Shown: piece after piece, positions 25,070 through 34,668 of the stretch
Layout of the letters: each line of letters opens with the position of its first letter
Position numbering within the stretch: the first letter of the stretch is position 1
Assembly: GCA_016700075.1 (NCBI GenBank)
Contig: CP065000.1
Coordinates: 186,001 to 250,000 of the forward strand
From: Acidobacteriota bacterium
GTDB lineage: Bacteria; Acidobacteriota; Blastocatellia; Pyrinomonadales; Pyrinomonadaceae
Direction: 5' to 3'
DNA length: 64,000 nucleotides
The notes under the pieces: generated by a model
The model's database searches: none
The model's input: only the letters and a program-made list of their open reading frames with translations
What the model was told of the DNA's origin: nothing
Translations under genes and position numbers: made by a program

Positions 25070-27283
25070 ATGTACAGGACAAAGGTGATCATTATTGCGG
25101 CCTTTATTGCCGCAGGGGCTTTTTTCGCGTTTGAGAACTCCGCATTTCTCGCCGGTAAAGGTGAGATGACATTGTCCGCACCCACACGCGTCAATGCGAC
25201 CGACAATCTCTATAACAATAAAGTCGGCGTCTATTGGGATACGATTCGCGGTGCGACCGCGTATCGGGTCTTTCGAAACACAATAGACGACCCGAATTCT
25301 GCGGTCGACGTCGGCACGACGCCCTTGAATTTCTTCTTTGATACGTCCGCACCGTCAAACACTAATCTTTTCTACTGGGTGCGAGCAGAAAATACTTCAG
25401 AGGTCAGCCCTTTGAGCTCTTCGGATGCAGGACGACGTACGAATACAGCCCAACAAGGAAACACGCCGCCTTTACCTCCGCCTCCGGCTGCGCCGCCCGG
25501 AAATCCTCTAACTGCTGCAAAGATCGAACTTGGTAAAGCACTATTTTGGGATGAACAGCTTTCGGCGACTAACACGGTCGCCTGCGGCACTTGCCATCAT
25601 GCGAACAGCGGCGGTGCCGATCCACGGACGACGGGTTGGAATCCCGGTCCGGATGGTGTCTTAGGGAACGGCGATGATATCCGCGGAACTATTGGCGTCC
25701 CCCTCAATAACGCCGACGGTCTGTATGCATTTTCGCCGTCTTACGGTCTTGATCCGCAGGTAACGGGCCGCACATCCACATCGCATGTTAATGCCGTATA
25801 CGCTCCACTGCTTTTTTGGGACGGACGAGCCGGCGGCCAATTTCGCGATCCTGTTACTAACGAGATCCTTTTGAACGCAGGCGGCGCTCTTGAATCTCAA
25901 GCAGCCGGTCCGCCTACTAATGACGTGGAAATGGGGCATATTGGAGCGAACTGGCCGTCCCTCGCCGCTAAGATATCTTCGGCGAAGCCACTTGTATTGT
26001 CGCCCAACGTGCCGACAGCTTTAAGCAATTGGATCGGCGGACGAACCTATCCCGAGCTTTTCGAGGAGGTTTTTGGAACTTCGACGGTCACGCCTGCCCG
26101 GATCATATTTGCCATTGCTTCGTATGAACGTTCGCTTTTCAGCGACCAGACACCGTTTGACCTTGATGTACAGGGCATCACGCCTTTGGTACCACAGGAG
26201 GCGATGGGCCGGAATTTGTTCAATTCGCCCGCGATCGCATGCAATGCCTGTCACGGTGGAAACAGATTTACGGATAACGCTTTTCACTATATTGGAGTGC
26301 GCCCTGACACAGACGATATTGGCCGCGAAGCCGTGACAGGCATGCCGAATGACCGCGGGACATTTCGCACGCCGAGTCTTCGAAATGTCGGTCTCCGCCG
26401 TTCGTTTTTCCATAATGGAAAATTCACTACGCTTGAAGAGGTCGTTGATTTTTATGACCGAGCGGGTGATTTCGATGCGAACAACAAGCCGAATTTGATC
26501 CATGTCTTGAATCTTAACCCCGGACAACGTGCTGCACTCTTGGCGTTTTTAAGACGGCCGCTCATCGATCCGCGTGTTCAAAATGAGACGGGGCCGTTCG
26601 AGCGCCCGGGATTGTATTCCGAATCGAGCCGGATGCCCCAAATTATCAGTACGGGACGCACGGGCTCAGGTGGACATGAGCCGAAGATCCATGCTGTTTC
26701 GCCGCCGATGGTAGGTAATCAGAATTTTGTGGTTTCCGTTTCGGGCGGACTGGGCGGGGCTCAGGCATACTTGGTCGTTGATGCGAACGATCCGGGAGTT
26801 GGTACCGCGATACCAGCGACGGGCTCGCTGGCTAAGGTGTCTTCCGCTCTTAACGCAACAGGTGCCGGCAGCGGCTGGACGTCCGTTTCTGTTCCTATTC
26901 CCGATCTCGCCGGATTGCCGGGGCAGACATTCTATGCACGTTGGTATGTTATCGATCCGCAGGCCGTAAATGGATTTTCTGTATCAAAGGCCGCGCGGTT
27001 CACTGTATTCGGTCAATCGGCGGCGGCCGCCAATTTTACCGTCGCCGGAAGGATCATGACCAGCGACGGACGCGGCCTGCGTAACGCCGTGGTTTCCATC
27101 TCAGGCCCCGGCGGATTTGGGCAGCGTGTAACGACGGGAACATTCGGTTACTACCAATTCGAGAACGTCCCGGGCGGTTCTCTGTACACGATAAACGTCG
27201 GTTCGCGTACCTATCGGTTCACGCCTCGCGAAATATTACTGATAGGCAATCTCAGTGACTTTGATTTTTACGGGCTTGAATAG
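25070..27283 (+). CDS. di-haem cytochrome c peroxidase-like protein with Fn3 and carboxypeptidase-like domains
   Basis: 737 residues. A signal or anchor helix (5-28) is followed by a fibronectin type III-like domain (about 35-125, VYWDTIRGATAYRVFRN), a proline linker, then a MauG/CcpA-type di-haem core with CGTCH at 172-176 and CNACH at 391-395 and the family stretch FRTPSLRNVGLRRSFFHNG. After about residue 520 come a beta domain (HAVSPPMVGNQ...) and a C-terminal carboxypeptidase regulatory-like domain (AGRIMTSDGRGLRNAVV). Such enzymes reduce peroxide or oxidise substrates in the periplasm; the flanking beta domains suggest surface or polymer attachment. Its last 32 bases overlap convergent rsmA. 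Confidence 0.88.
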   Translation: MYRTKVIIIAAFIAAGAFFAFENSAFLAGKGEMTLSAPTRVNATDNLYNNKVGVYWDTIRGATAYRVFRNTIDDPNSAVDVGTTPLNFFFDTSAPSNTNLFYWVRAENTSEVSPLSSSDAGRRTNTAQQGNTPPLPPPPAAPPGNPLTAAKIELGKALFWDEQLSATNTVACGTCHHANSGGADPRTTGWNPGPDGVLGNGDDIRGTIGVPLNNADGLYAFSPSYGLDPQVTGRTSTSHVNAVYAPLLFWDGRAGGQFRDPVTNEILLNAGGALESQAAGPPTNDVEMGHIGANWPSLAAKISSAKPLVLSPNVPTALSNWIGGRTYPELFEEVFGTSTVTPARIIFAIASYERSLFSDQTPFDLDVQGITPLVPQEAMGRNLFNSPAIACNACHGGNRFTDNAFHYIGVRPDTDDIGREAVTGMPNDRGTFRTPSLRNVGLRRSFFHNGKFTTLEEVVDFYDRAGDFDANNKPNLIHVLNLNPGQRAALLAFLRRPLIDPRVQNETGPFERPGLYSESSRMPQIISTGRTGSGGHEPKIHAVSPPMVGNQNFVVSVSGGLGGAQAYLVVDANDPGVGTAIPATGSLAKVSSALNATGAGSGWTSVSVPIPDLAGLPGQTFYARWYVIDPQAVNGFSVSKAARFTVFGQSAAAANFTVAGRIMTSDGRGLRNAVVSISGPGGFGQRVTTGTFGYYQFENVPGGSLYTINVGSRTYRFTPREILLIGNLSDFDFYGLE

Positions 27284-28037
27284 CCCCGGCCAGATCCCGC
27301 CATTGTTCCAGCGTTAGAACTTCTGCGCGGGCACGCGGATCGATATCGATTGCTTCAGCTATTTCCTTGAATTCGGGGTAAAGACGTTTGAGATTATTCT
27401 CAAGCGTCTTTCTTTTTTGAGCAAAGGCCGCAGATACAAGCTTGCGAAAACTCACTGCATCCTGATAGCTGTCATCTCGCGGTGTGAATCTAGCAACGCT
27501 GCTCCAGACCTTCGGCACGGGCGAAAAAGCGGTTGGCGGAATATCGAAGAGCTTTTCCACAAAGAAAACATCTTCGACCATGACCGAAAGGAATCCGCGG
27601 TCGCTGTTGCCGGGCAGGGCGGCTATGCGGTCGACTACTTCACGCTGAAACATCAGGGTCATCGTTGAGATCGAATCCTTGATCGCGATGAAACGCTGAA
27701 GCATCGGCGTTGAGATGTTGTACGGAAGATTGGCGACGATCTTTATGCCGCCCTCTCCGGCGTATTGCACAAGGTCGGCCGACAATGCATCGCCGATGAC
27801 AAGCTGAAATCGTTCTTCGCTCGCAAAACGCGACCGCAGAAATTCCGCAAGGTCGCGGTCGATCTCGATCGAAGTGACCCTTGCACCGGAATAAAGCATA
27901 TCCGCCGTCAGCGCACCGTCACCGGGGCCGATCTCAAGGATGCGATCGCCGTCACGAACCCCCGCAGCCGCAACGATGCGTTCGATGATGCGTTCATCAC
28001 GAAGAAAGTTCTGCCCAAAGCGTTTCTTTGCACGCAT
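27252..28037 (-). CDS. rsmA: 16S rRNA (adenine1518/1519-N6) dimethyltransferase
   Basis: 261-residue KsgA methyltransferase acting late in 30S assembly. RFGQNFLRD at the N-terminus, SAM motif ILEIGPGDGALT, and catalytic NLPYNIS are all present. Its stop touches ribD upstream (adjacent start/stop), making an ftsY-ribD-rsmA operon. The 3' end overlaps the convergent peroxidase gene. Confidence 0.96.
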   Translation of the reverse strand: MRAKKRFGQNFLRDERIIERIVAAAGVRDGDRILEIGPGDGALTADMLYSGARVTSIEIDRDLAEFLRSRFASEERFQLVIGDALSADLVQYAGEGGIKIVANLPYNISTPMLQRFIAIKDSISTMTLMFQREVVDRIAALPGNSDRGFLSVMVEDVFFVEKLFDIPPTAFSPVPKVWSSVARFTPRDDSYQDAVSFRKLVSAAFAQKRKTLENNLKRLYPEFKEIAEAIDIDPRARAEVLTLEQWRDLAGAIQARKNQSH

Positions 28038-29132
28038 TTATTCGTATTGCGGGTAGCCGGTCAGCTCAATGTCGCGGCCGTGGATAGTCATTTCAACATT
28101 CTCGAGTTTGATGCCTAACGGAACGCTGCCGCCAATCGCAGTAACCCCTTCCATGCCGCCGGTGATCTGCGGCGAGTAGAAAAAGCTAACCTTGTCGATG
28201 AGTTGCGCGGCGAAAAACGACGCAGCGATCTCGGCGCCGCCTTCGACCAGGGCGCTTTGAATGTCATCGTCTTTCAGCCGTGCGAGAACCGCGGCGAGAT
28301 CGCGCGGTCCGGATTCCAATTCCAAAACTTCAACTTCCGCCGCACGCATTTCATCTGCCTTTGCTCCATCTTTAGCCGCCGTGAAGATAATTGTCGGCGT
28401 CTCAACCGCGGTATTAACCAGCCGCGAATCAACTGCGATCGACAGATCGCTGTCCAACACGACGCGCTTTAGCGGGCGCCGCCGCGGCAGGCCGCTGCGG
28501 TCCGTCAATAGCGGATCATCGATATGTGCAGTGTTGCTTCCAACAAGAATGGCATCGTATTCGTGCCGCAGACGCTGAATACGCTGATTCGCCTCGTCGC
28601 CGGTAAAAGCGTACGGCTCGCCCGCGACACGCGTAATGCGTCCGTCGAGCGACATCGCCATCTTCAAATGAACGAACGGCCTATCTTTCGTGTGCCAGCA
28701 AATGAATTTTTCGTTCAGAGTTGCGGCTTCAGCCGAGAGAATGCCGGTCACTATCTCGACGCCCGCCTCACGCAGCCGCTCAAAGCCTTTTCCCGACACC
28801 AGCGGATTGGGATCTTCTATTGGACAAACGACGCGGACGATGCCCGCATTTATCAACGCCTCCGTGCACGGCGGCGTGCGGCCGTGATGTACATGCGGCT
28901 CCAGCGAAATGTAAGCGGTCCCGCCGCGGGCACGTTCCCCGGCTTGTTCCAAAGCAATGACCTCGGCGTGGACAACGTTATCGTAAGTGTAAGTTCCCTC
29001 GCCCGCGGCCTCGCCGTTCGCGTCCGTGATCACGCAGCCGACAAGCGGATTCGGGCTCACGAGGCCCGTTCCCGCGGCCGCCAATTCAAGCACCCGTCTT
29101 GTGTGCTGCAGATCGCGTTCGAAATATTCCAT
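28038..29132 (-). CDS. ribD: bifunctional riboflavin biosynthesis deaminase/reductase with Cys-to-His zinc ligand
   Basis: 364 residues. The N-terminal cytidine-deaminase-like domain deaminates the first pyrimidine intermediate of riboflavin synthesis; the C-terminal domain (from about residue 150, FVHLKMAMSLDGRI) reduces the ribosyl side chain. Zinc site: His55 and Glu57 in HAEVIAL and Cys89 in GRTPPC are present, but the usual EPCSHHGRTPPC reads EPHVHHGRTPPC, so His80 replaces the first zinc cysteine. A histidine can still bind zinc. Directly abuts ftsY and rsmA. Confidence 0.93.
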   Translation of the reverse strand: MEYFERDLQHTRRVLELAAAGTGLVSPNPLVGCVITDANGEAAGEGTYTYDNVVHAEVIALEQAGERARGGTAYISLEPHVHHGRTPPCTEALINAGIVRVVCPIEDPNPLVSGKGFERLREAGVEIVTGILSAEAATLNEKFICWHTKDRPFVHLKMAMSLDGRITRVAGEPYAFTGDEANQRIQRLRHEYDAILVGSNTAHIDDPLLTDRSGLPRRRPLKRVVLDSDLSIAVDSRLVNTAVETPTIIFTAAKDGAKADEMRAAEVEVLELESGPRDLAAVLARLKDDDIQSALVEGGAEIAASFFAAQLIDKVSFFYSPQITGGMEGVTAIGGSVPLGIKLENVEMTIHGRDIELTGYPQYE

Positions 29133-30164
29133 CTAATCGAAAAGCCCGCTCACGTACGCCTCGGGGTCAAACACCATCAGGTCTTCGGCCTGTTCGCCGA
29201 TGCCGACGTAGCGTATCGGCAGGCTGAGTTCCTTTGAAATGGCGACGGCGATGCCGCCCTTTGCCGTTCCGTCGAGTTTGGTAAGCACGATGCCGGTAAC
29301 GTCCGCTGCTTTTGTGAATTGCCGTGCCTGTTCCAGCCCATTCTGCCCCGTAACTGCGTCGATGACGAGCAGCGTTTCGTGCGGGGCGCCGGGAACTTCG
29401 CGCCCCGCGACCTTTTTCATCTTCTCGAGCTCAGCCATCAGGTTCGATTTGTTATGCAGACGCCCCGCGGTATCGACGATCAACACGTCAGCCTCGCGGG
29501 CCTTTGCCGCACGCAGAGCGTCAAACAGAACCGCGGCGGGATCGGTTCCCTCTTTCTGCTGGATTATCTCCACGCCCGCACGTCCCGCCCAGATCTCGAG
29601 CTGATCCGACGCCGCCGCACGAAAAGTATCCGCCGCGCAGATGAGAACCTTGTTGCCCTCGGCCTTTATGCGCTGTGCCAGCTTGCCGATGGTCGTCGTT
29701 TTGCCGACGCCGTTCACGCCCACGACCATCAGAATGTACGGCTTCGCTTCATCGCCGAACGCCGTCTCCGCCGCGACGCCCTTATCACGGCTGGCGTTCA
29801 GGATGTCGAGCAATTCCTTTCTAATTGCGGCACGCAGGGCCGCGATGTCGCCGATCTCCTGTCGCGACACGCCGCGGCGGACGCGGTCGATCACGTGCAT
29901 CGTCGTCGCCACGCCGATATCGGTCGAAATGAGCATCTCTTCCAGCTCGTCGAGGAATTTGTCGTCTATCTGCCGCCTGCTTTCAAACAGCGTGTCGAGC
30001 CTGTCGTTGATCGAATCGCGAGTTTTTGATATCGCACGGGCAAACCGCACGCCCAGTTCCTTCTCGACGGCCTCTTCGTGAGCCTTCAGTTCTTCCATCG
30101 AGCGGTCGAGCCCCAAAATAGAGCTCGAATGCCCGTCGTCCATCTTTCTACGCCAAAACGCCAT
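29133..30164 (-). CDS. ftsY: signal recognition particle receptor FtsY
   Basis: 343-residue GTPase receiving ribosome-SRP complexes at the membrane. It has the NG domain with GVNGVGKTT (P-loop), DTFRAAASDQLE, DTAGRLHNK, TKLDGTAKGG and the C-terminal GIGEQAEDLMVFDPE. The N-terminal acidic A domain is short. First gene of the ftsY-ribD-rsmA run. Confidence 0.96.
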   Translation of the reverse strand: MAFWRRKMDDGHSSSILGLDRSMEELKAHEEAVEKELGVRFARAISKTRDSINDRLDTLFESRRQIDDKFLDELEEMLISTDIGVATTMHVIDRVRRGVSRQEIGDIAALRAAIRKELLDILNASRDKGVAAETAFGDEAKPYILMVVGVNGVGKTTTIGKLAQRIKAEGNKVLICAADTFRAAASDQLEIWAGRAGVEIIQQKEGTDPAAVLFDALRAAKAREADVLIVDTAGRLHNKSNLMAELEKMKKVAGREVPGAPHETLLVIDAVTGQNGLEQARQFTKAADVTGIVLTKLDGTAKGGIAVAISKELSLPIRYVGIGEQAEDLMVFDPEAYVSGLFD

Positions 30165-30224
30165 ACTGTCAGCGTGGGCTCACGCCCCGCAAACTTTAGA
30201 GTATAGATGTTCGCGTCCCCGCCG

Positions 30225-30600
30225 ACAAAAGCCCGCCGGACCGCACGCCTGCCAGCCAGCCAGCCTCTTTGCCCGGTCCGCGTAGCGGACGCGAGAATGT
30301 AGCCACGGGTGCAAACCCGTGGAAATGGTGTGATCATTTGTTTCGCTCCCTGAAAGGGAGCAATAATGCCGGCAACCCGTTCGACCCCTTCAGGATCGGA
30401 TCGGTTTTAACGCAACAACGTGGGGTTGCGGCCTTCGGCCTTACCCCAGGCTATATTCTTTGTCCCCGTTGGGCACGCCGTAATAGGGAGAACCGCATCC
30501 GTTAGGAAGTGGCCGCATTTAATTGCACGCCTTGCAGCCTGCGGTCCGACAATTGGCTGCTGCCTGCCACTCGCTCGGGCGGGTGGTTCTCACTTTAGGA
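30225..30600. repeat. hairpin-rich intergenic repeat region
   Basis: The 437-base space 30165-30601 has no gene. It holds a series of stems: CCACGGGT-GCAA-ACCCGTGG (30303-30322), GCTCCC-TGAAA-GGGAGC (30345-30361), a TGGGGT..GGCC / GGCCTTACCCCA stem (30421-30448), and a terminal CCACTCGC..GGCGGGTGG stem near 30578. The words 'acccgtgg', 'gacccctTCAGG' and 'accccaggct' are those of a dispersed non-coding repeat I associate with acidobacterial, planctomycete and verrucomicrobial genomes. Confidence 0.6.
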
Positions 30601-30601
30601 A

Positions 30602-32416
30602 TTAAGCTACCAGGCGGTCGAGGAGTGGGTCGTGTTCTGAGGTGGCGGCTTCGGCGGCGCGCTTTTCGGCGAGCTGGCGGATGATTCCCTGCCCGACCTC
30701 GCCTGCGTTACAGGCTTCGATCAGGGCTTCGACGACCTCGGATTGATATCGAGTGCCGACGAACGAGCGGAGGCGTTCGAGTGCGGCGCCGAGTTCCATT
30801 CCCTTTTGATAAGGCCGGTCAATGGTCATTGCGTCAAAAGTGTCAGCGACCGAGACGATCTTTGCCTGCAGCGGGATCTGGTCGCCGGTCAGGCCCTGCG
30901 GATAGCCTTTGCCGTTGACCATCTCGTGGTGCATGTACATGCCGGGCAGGAAATCCTTCATTGCGGGAATCTGCGACATGATCTTGTAGCCGCGGACGGG
31001 GTGCTGCTTCATTATCTCGAATTCTTCGTCGGTCAACGCGGCGGGCTTTTTAAGGATGTTGTCGTCGATGGCGATCTTGCCGACGTCGTGGAGCAATGCA
31101 CTGATGCGCAGCGTTTCTAGTTCGTCCTCGGGCAAATTCATACGACGGCCGATCGCGACCGAAATGCGTGCGACGCGTTCGCTGTGGCCTCGAGTGTATT
31201 TGTCTTTGCCGTCGATCGCGGCGGCAAGTGCCTTGACGGTGCCAACGAAAAGCTCGCGGTTCTCTTCCGCCGCCTTTGCAAGACGCGCTATCTGTTCCTC
31301 GATCTTGCCGCTCATCTGATCAAAGGAATCCGCAAGCGTTCCGATCTCCGTTACGTTGCGCGAAGCCACACGCGAAGAATAATCGCCTGCGGCGATGCGT
31401 TTTGCGGCATCGGTCAGCCGTAGAAGCGGATTCGTCATCGAGCGTGCCAATAAAAGCCCGACGAACATCGCAGCTATCGCGAAACCCAGACTGATAAGCC
31501 AAACCTGGCGACGGATGTCTGCAACCGAAGCAAGTGCCTTTGACTCATCCTGCATCGCAACGACACCTACGATCCTGCCCTCGGATATCGAGGCGGTCGA
31601 ATAGGCCCCGATCATTCGGTGCGGCTTATCGTTGTAAACAGCGTCGAATGGAACCAACGCCGACTGCACGATACGGCCTGACTCAAGCCATTCGGAAACG
31701 ATCTTAAGGTCCGTGAACCTACGGCCTGACGAAGCCGCCGAATTGTCCGGATGGAACACGGCTTCGCCTTTGTCATCAACGACAAAGACTATGGGCAGGC
31801 CACTTTCCCAAAGCTGCTGTTCAGATATGGAAGTGAATCCAACTATGTCGCCCGCAAGCCGTTTTGCGGAAATGGCGGTTACAATTCGAATGGCAGGCCG
31901 CCCTGCGCCGGATGTTTCAACCGCAAATGTAAGTACCGGATGGCCGCTGCTCTCGATCGTATGCGGACGGCCCACCGTCAACTCAGTTTTTGCGGAAGCG
32001 GCATCATTCGCCAATGTGTTCAATGTGACCCCGTCCAATATTTCAGGTCGAAAGACCGATATCGGGATCTCTCGGTCGGAACTGATGTGAATGCCCGCGA
32101 TCTCGGGGTTTTCGCGAAGCATTGAACTCAATGTGTCAGCCAGTTGGTCAGATTCGGAAAGGAAGGGATCGTCGCCGAGTTCGATCGCGGTTTTAAGGTT
32201 ATACACCGTCGAACGTGCGCGTTCCGCGAATATCTCGATCCGGCGGGCTTTTTCCTGCACCAGCTGGATCTGATAGCGGTTCTCCGCCGCCCTCAACTCG
32301 CTTCCCGATCGGTCGGAAAGCATCCAGCCCGTTAGGACGAGCGGAACTAAACCGACTAGAAGCAGGGTCAGGAGTACCAGATAGCGGAGGCTAATTTTAC
32401 GGTCGGTGGATGGCAT
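30602..32416 (-). CDS. membrane sensor HD-GYP phosphodiesterase
   Basis: 604 residues from the ATG at 32416 (a TTG 16 codons upstream is less likely). Two transmembrane helices (about 12-34 and 285-308) enclose a periplasmic Cache-like sensor; then HAMP (TNPLLRLTDAAKRIAAGDY), a short coiled coil and an HD-GYP domain with HSERVARIS, LLHDVGKI and HHEMVNGKGYPQGL. This hydrolyses c-di-GMP in response to an external signal. The HHExxDG position has Asn for Asp; metal ligands otherwise intact. Stands upstream of the repeat and downstream of the kinase/phosphatase cassette on the same strand. Confidence 0.92.
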   Translation of the reverse strand: MPSTDRKISLRYLVLLTLLLVGLVPLVLTGWMLSDRSGSELRAAENRYQIQLVQEKARRIEIFAERARSTVYNLKTAIELGDDPFLSESDQLADTLSSMLRENPEIAGIHISSDREIPISVFRPEILDGVTLNTLANDAASAKTELTVGRPHTIESSGHPVLTFAVETSGAGRPAIRIVTAISAKRLAGDIVGFTSISEQQLWESGLPIVFVVDDKGEAVFHPDNSAASSGRRFTDLKIVSEWLESGRIVQSALVPFDAVYNDKPHRMIGAYSTASISEGRIVGVVAMQDESKALASVADIRRQVWLISLGFAIAAMFVGLLLARSMTNPLLRLTDAAKRIAAGDYSSRVASRNVTEIGTLADSFDQMSGKIEEQIARLAKAAEENRELFVGTVKALAAAIDGKDKYTRGHSERVARISVAIGRRMNLPEDELETLRISALLHDVGKIAIDDNILKKPAALTDEEFEIMKQHPVRGYKIMSQIPAMKDFLPGMYMHHEMVNGKGYPQGLTGDQIPLQAKIVSVADTFDAMTIDRPYQKGMELGAALERLRSFVGTRYQSEVVEALIEACNAGEVGQGIIRQLAEKRAAEAATSEHDPLLDRLVA

Positions 32417-32499
32417 TCGGGAGCGGCCGGCGGGGAAAGGCCACCTCCCATTGTAACGGAGCAAGTATTAGCAGGTCAACATGTTTAAACACCTGTAGA

Positions 32500-34161
32500 C
32501 TACGCTGTCTTCTTAATGATCAATAACGTAATGTCATCATTGGCCGGCGCCGTACCTGTGAAGGTCGATAATGCGGACTCAACCTTGTCTCTGATCCCGG
32601 ACGAGCTGCGGTCAAGGTTGTTTAGTAGAACCTCTTTGAGTCTGTCGAGCCCGAATTCATCCTCAGCAAGATTGTTTGCCTCCGAAACGCCGTCCGAATA
32701 AACCATTAGGACGTCCCCCGCCGAGAGCGTGAGATCACCGGATTCGTATTCGGCAAATGACATCAGGCCGAGGGGAAGCCCGCCGGAAGAGAGTTCGTCA
32801 ATTGAGCCCGAGACTCGCCCAACGATCGGCGGGTTGTGCCCCGCGTTGATAAATTCAATGTCGCCCGAGTCACGGTCGAGTTCTCCGACAAAGAGGGTGA
32901 CAAAACGATTGGCCGGCGTATTTTCGGTCAAATATTCGTTGATCGAGGTGACCAGATCTTTCAGCGGTGCACTTGTGGCGGCCTGAGCATGAACAGCAGC
33001 ATGAAGACTGGACATCAAGAGTGCGGCAGCCGTTCCCTTTCCGGAAACATCGCCCAGGGCAAACAAGAGCTTTCCGTTAGGCCGCTCAATGAAATCGTAG
33101 TAGTCGCCGCCGATCTCGTAGCAGGAAAACGATATACCCTGCATTTCGTATCCCGGAATGTCCGGCGGTTCAGACGGCTGGAACCGCTGTTGTATCTCCG
33201 TCGCCAATTCCAGTTCGCGCTCCATCCGTTCCCGGTTGATACGTTCCTCGACGAGGCTCGCGTTCTCTACGCGGATCGACGCAACCGAGGCGAGTGTTGT
33301 CAAAATATCCAGATGTTCCTTGCTGAAAGTTGCCTGATGCGTAGGCGAATCAGCATAGATGATGCCGAAGATCTCTCTTTCGTCAACGCTTAATGGAACC
33401 GCAAGCACCGAACGGATGCCCTGCAGCACAATTGTCTGAGTGCCAAACTTAGGGTCCTGTTGAGCGTCCGATGTTAGAACAGAATTTCCGCGTTCCAGCA
33501 CTTCCGACATGACAGCACGGCTGATGCGAATCTCTTCAAGCGGTGTTTCCTTTCCACGTTCGCGGGCTACCTTAACGTCCATTTCGTCATTGGAACCGCG
33601 GTCGCGGAGCATTATAACCACGCGGCTCGCCGGTACTGCTTCAAAGACCAAAGAGGCGACGTTATCCAGCGTTTCGTCAAGGCTTCGCGAAGAAAGCAGC
33701 GTTACGCCGACCTTGCTTATAAGGCCCAAAAGGTCGCTGCGGGACGATATGGTCGCATCTACGATCTCGGTGGTAGGATACCTCCGTGAAGGCAATGCTA
33801 TCGTGTTCGTAGGGTCCAGTTGATCCGTCGTATCGGCGATCAAGGCTGAACTTATTGCTTTTGGTACATCGCTCTCGCCGTGGAAGGTGATCCTTGTTTC
33901 GCCGATCTGTATCAAGTCACCCGAATTTATCGGGATCGAGCCGGATACCGGTTCTCCATTCAGTCTGGTGCCGTTTGCGGACCCAAGGTCATGGAGCCAA
34001 AAGGCATCACCCTCTCGCCGTATTTCCGCGTGTAGTCTGGAGGCAAAGGCGTCCGGTATACATACGTCGCTTCGTGCCGAACGTCCGACCGTTGTTTTTA
34101 CCTTTGCAAGAGCGAACTCGTCGGTCGCCCCGTTGGGATGGAGAATGATCAAACGCGCCAT
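32500..34161 (-). CDS. FHA-GAF-PP2C (SpoIIE-type) phosphatase
   Basis: 553 residues. FHA domain first (about 20-95: GRSARSDVCIP, SRLHAEI, LGSANGTRLNG) for binding phosphothreonine; GAF domain in the middle (about 150-310, with LAVPLSVDEREIFGIIYAD); then a SpoIIE/RsbU serine phosphatase (about 340-550: GGDYYDFIE, GDVSGKGTAAALLMS, NAGHNPPIV, YSDGVSEA). It could dephosphorylate targets of the kinase encoded two genes upstream. Three bases separate it from the RDD gene. Confidence 0.92.
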   Translation of the reverse strand: MARLIILHPNGATDEFALAKVKTTVGRSARSDVCIPDAFASRLHAEIRREGDAFWLHDLGSANGTRLNGEPVSGSIPINSGDLIQIGETRITFHGESDVPKAISSALIADTTDQLDPTNTIALPSRRYPTTEIVDATISSRSDLLGLISKVGVTLLSSRSLDETLDNVASLVFEAVPASRVVIMLRDRGSNDEMDVKVARERGKETPLEEIRISRAVMSEVLERGNSVLTSDAQQDPKFGTQTIVLQGIRSVLAVPLSVDEREIFGIIYADSPTHQATFSKEHLDILTTLASVASIRVENASLVEERINRERMERELELATEIQQRFQPSEPPDIPGYEMQGISFSCYEIGGDYYDFIERPNGKLLFALGDVSGKGTAAALLMSSLHAAVHAQAATSAPLKDLVTSINEYLTENTPANRFVTLFVGELDRDSGDIEFINAGHNPPIVGRVSGSIDELSSGGLPLGLMSFAEYESGDLTLSAGDVLMVYSDGVSEANNLAEDEFGLDRLKEVLLNNLDRSSSGIRDKVESALSTFTGTAPANDDITLLIIKKTA

Positions 34162-34164
34162 AGA

Positions 34165-34653
34165 TCAATTTAAGTACTGTTTTGAACCGCGGACAACTAC
34201 CGTTTTTGCGATCAGATCGTGAAGAGCACGGCCTTTTGAACTAATGCCGGCGATGAAAAATCCGATACCAAGCGTAGCGGGAATGAGTAAGTAACCAAAA
34301 ACGTTACGCACGATGACCTTTCCCAACGACAAAGGGCCGCCGGCATCCGAAACGATCGTCATTCCGAATAGCCATTTGCCTACGGATCTTCCAAAGATCA
34401 GCGGAAGTGCGATGCTGTTAACTACGAATACAATTAAAGTAAGAAGCCATCCCCACAAACCGACTGACGGCGGATTTGCCCGATCAGAAAGCGCGTCAGC
34501 GATCACAAGAGCTAGGAGGGGCACCGAAAAAACCAGAATATAGTCTGTCGAAGCGGCGGCAATGCGAAGCGGAAACGGCGCGCGCAATACTCTCGGATCA
34601 AATTTGCCTACGATATCGCTGTTAGTTGTGTCCGATGCTGTCATTGTGTTCAC
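34165..34653 (-). CDS. RDD-family membrane protein
   Basis: 162 residues with three to four hydrophobic segments and the RDD pattern: an N-terminal PFPLRIAAASTDYILVFSVP helix, a GRSVGKWLFGMTIVS loop and a C-terminal basic tail. GTG 34653 and ATG 34644 are both possible starts. Function of RDD proteins is mostly unknown, with some acting in ion transport. Sandwiched between the Ser/Thr kinase and the phosphatase, so it may be a substrate or membrane partner (inference). Confidence 0.85.
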   Translation of the reverse strand: MNTMTASDTTNSDIVGKFDPRVLRAPFPLRIAAASTDYILVFSVPLLALVIADALSDRANPPSVGLWGWLLTLIVFVVNSIALPLIFGRSVGKWLFGMTIVSDAGGPLSLGKVIVRNVFGYLLIPATLGIGFFIAGISSKGRALHDLIAKTVVVRGSKQYLN

Positions 34654-34668
34654 ATTCGACCGGCGGCG

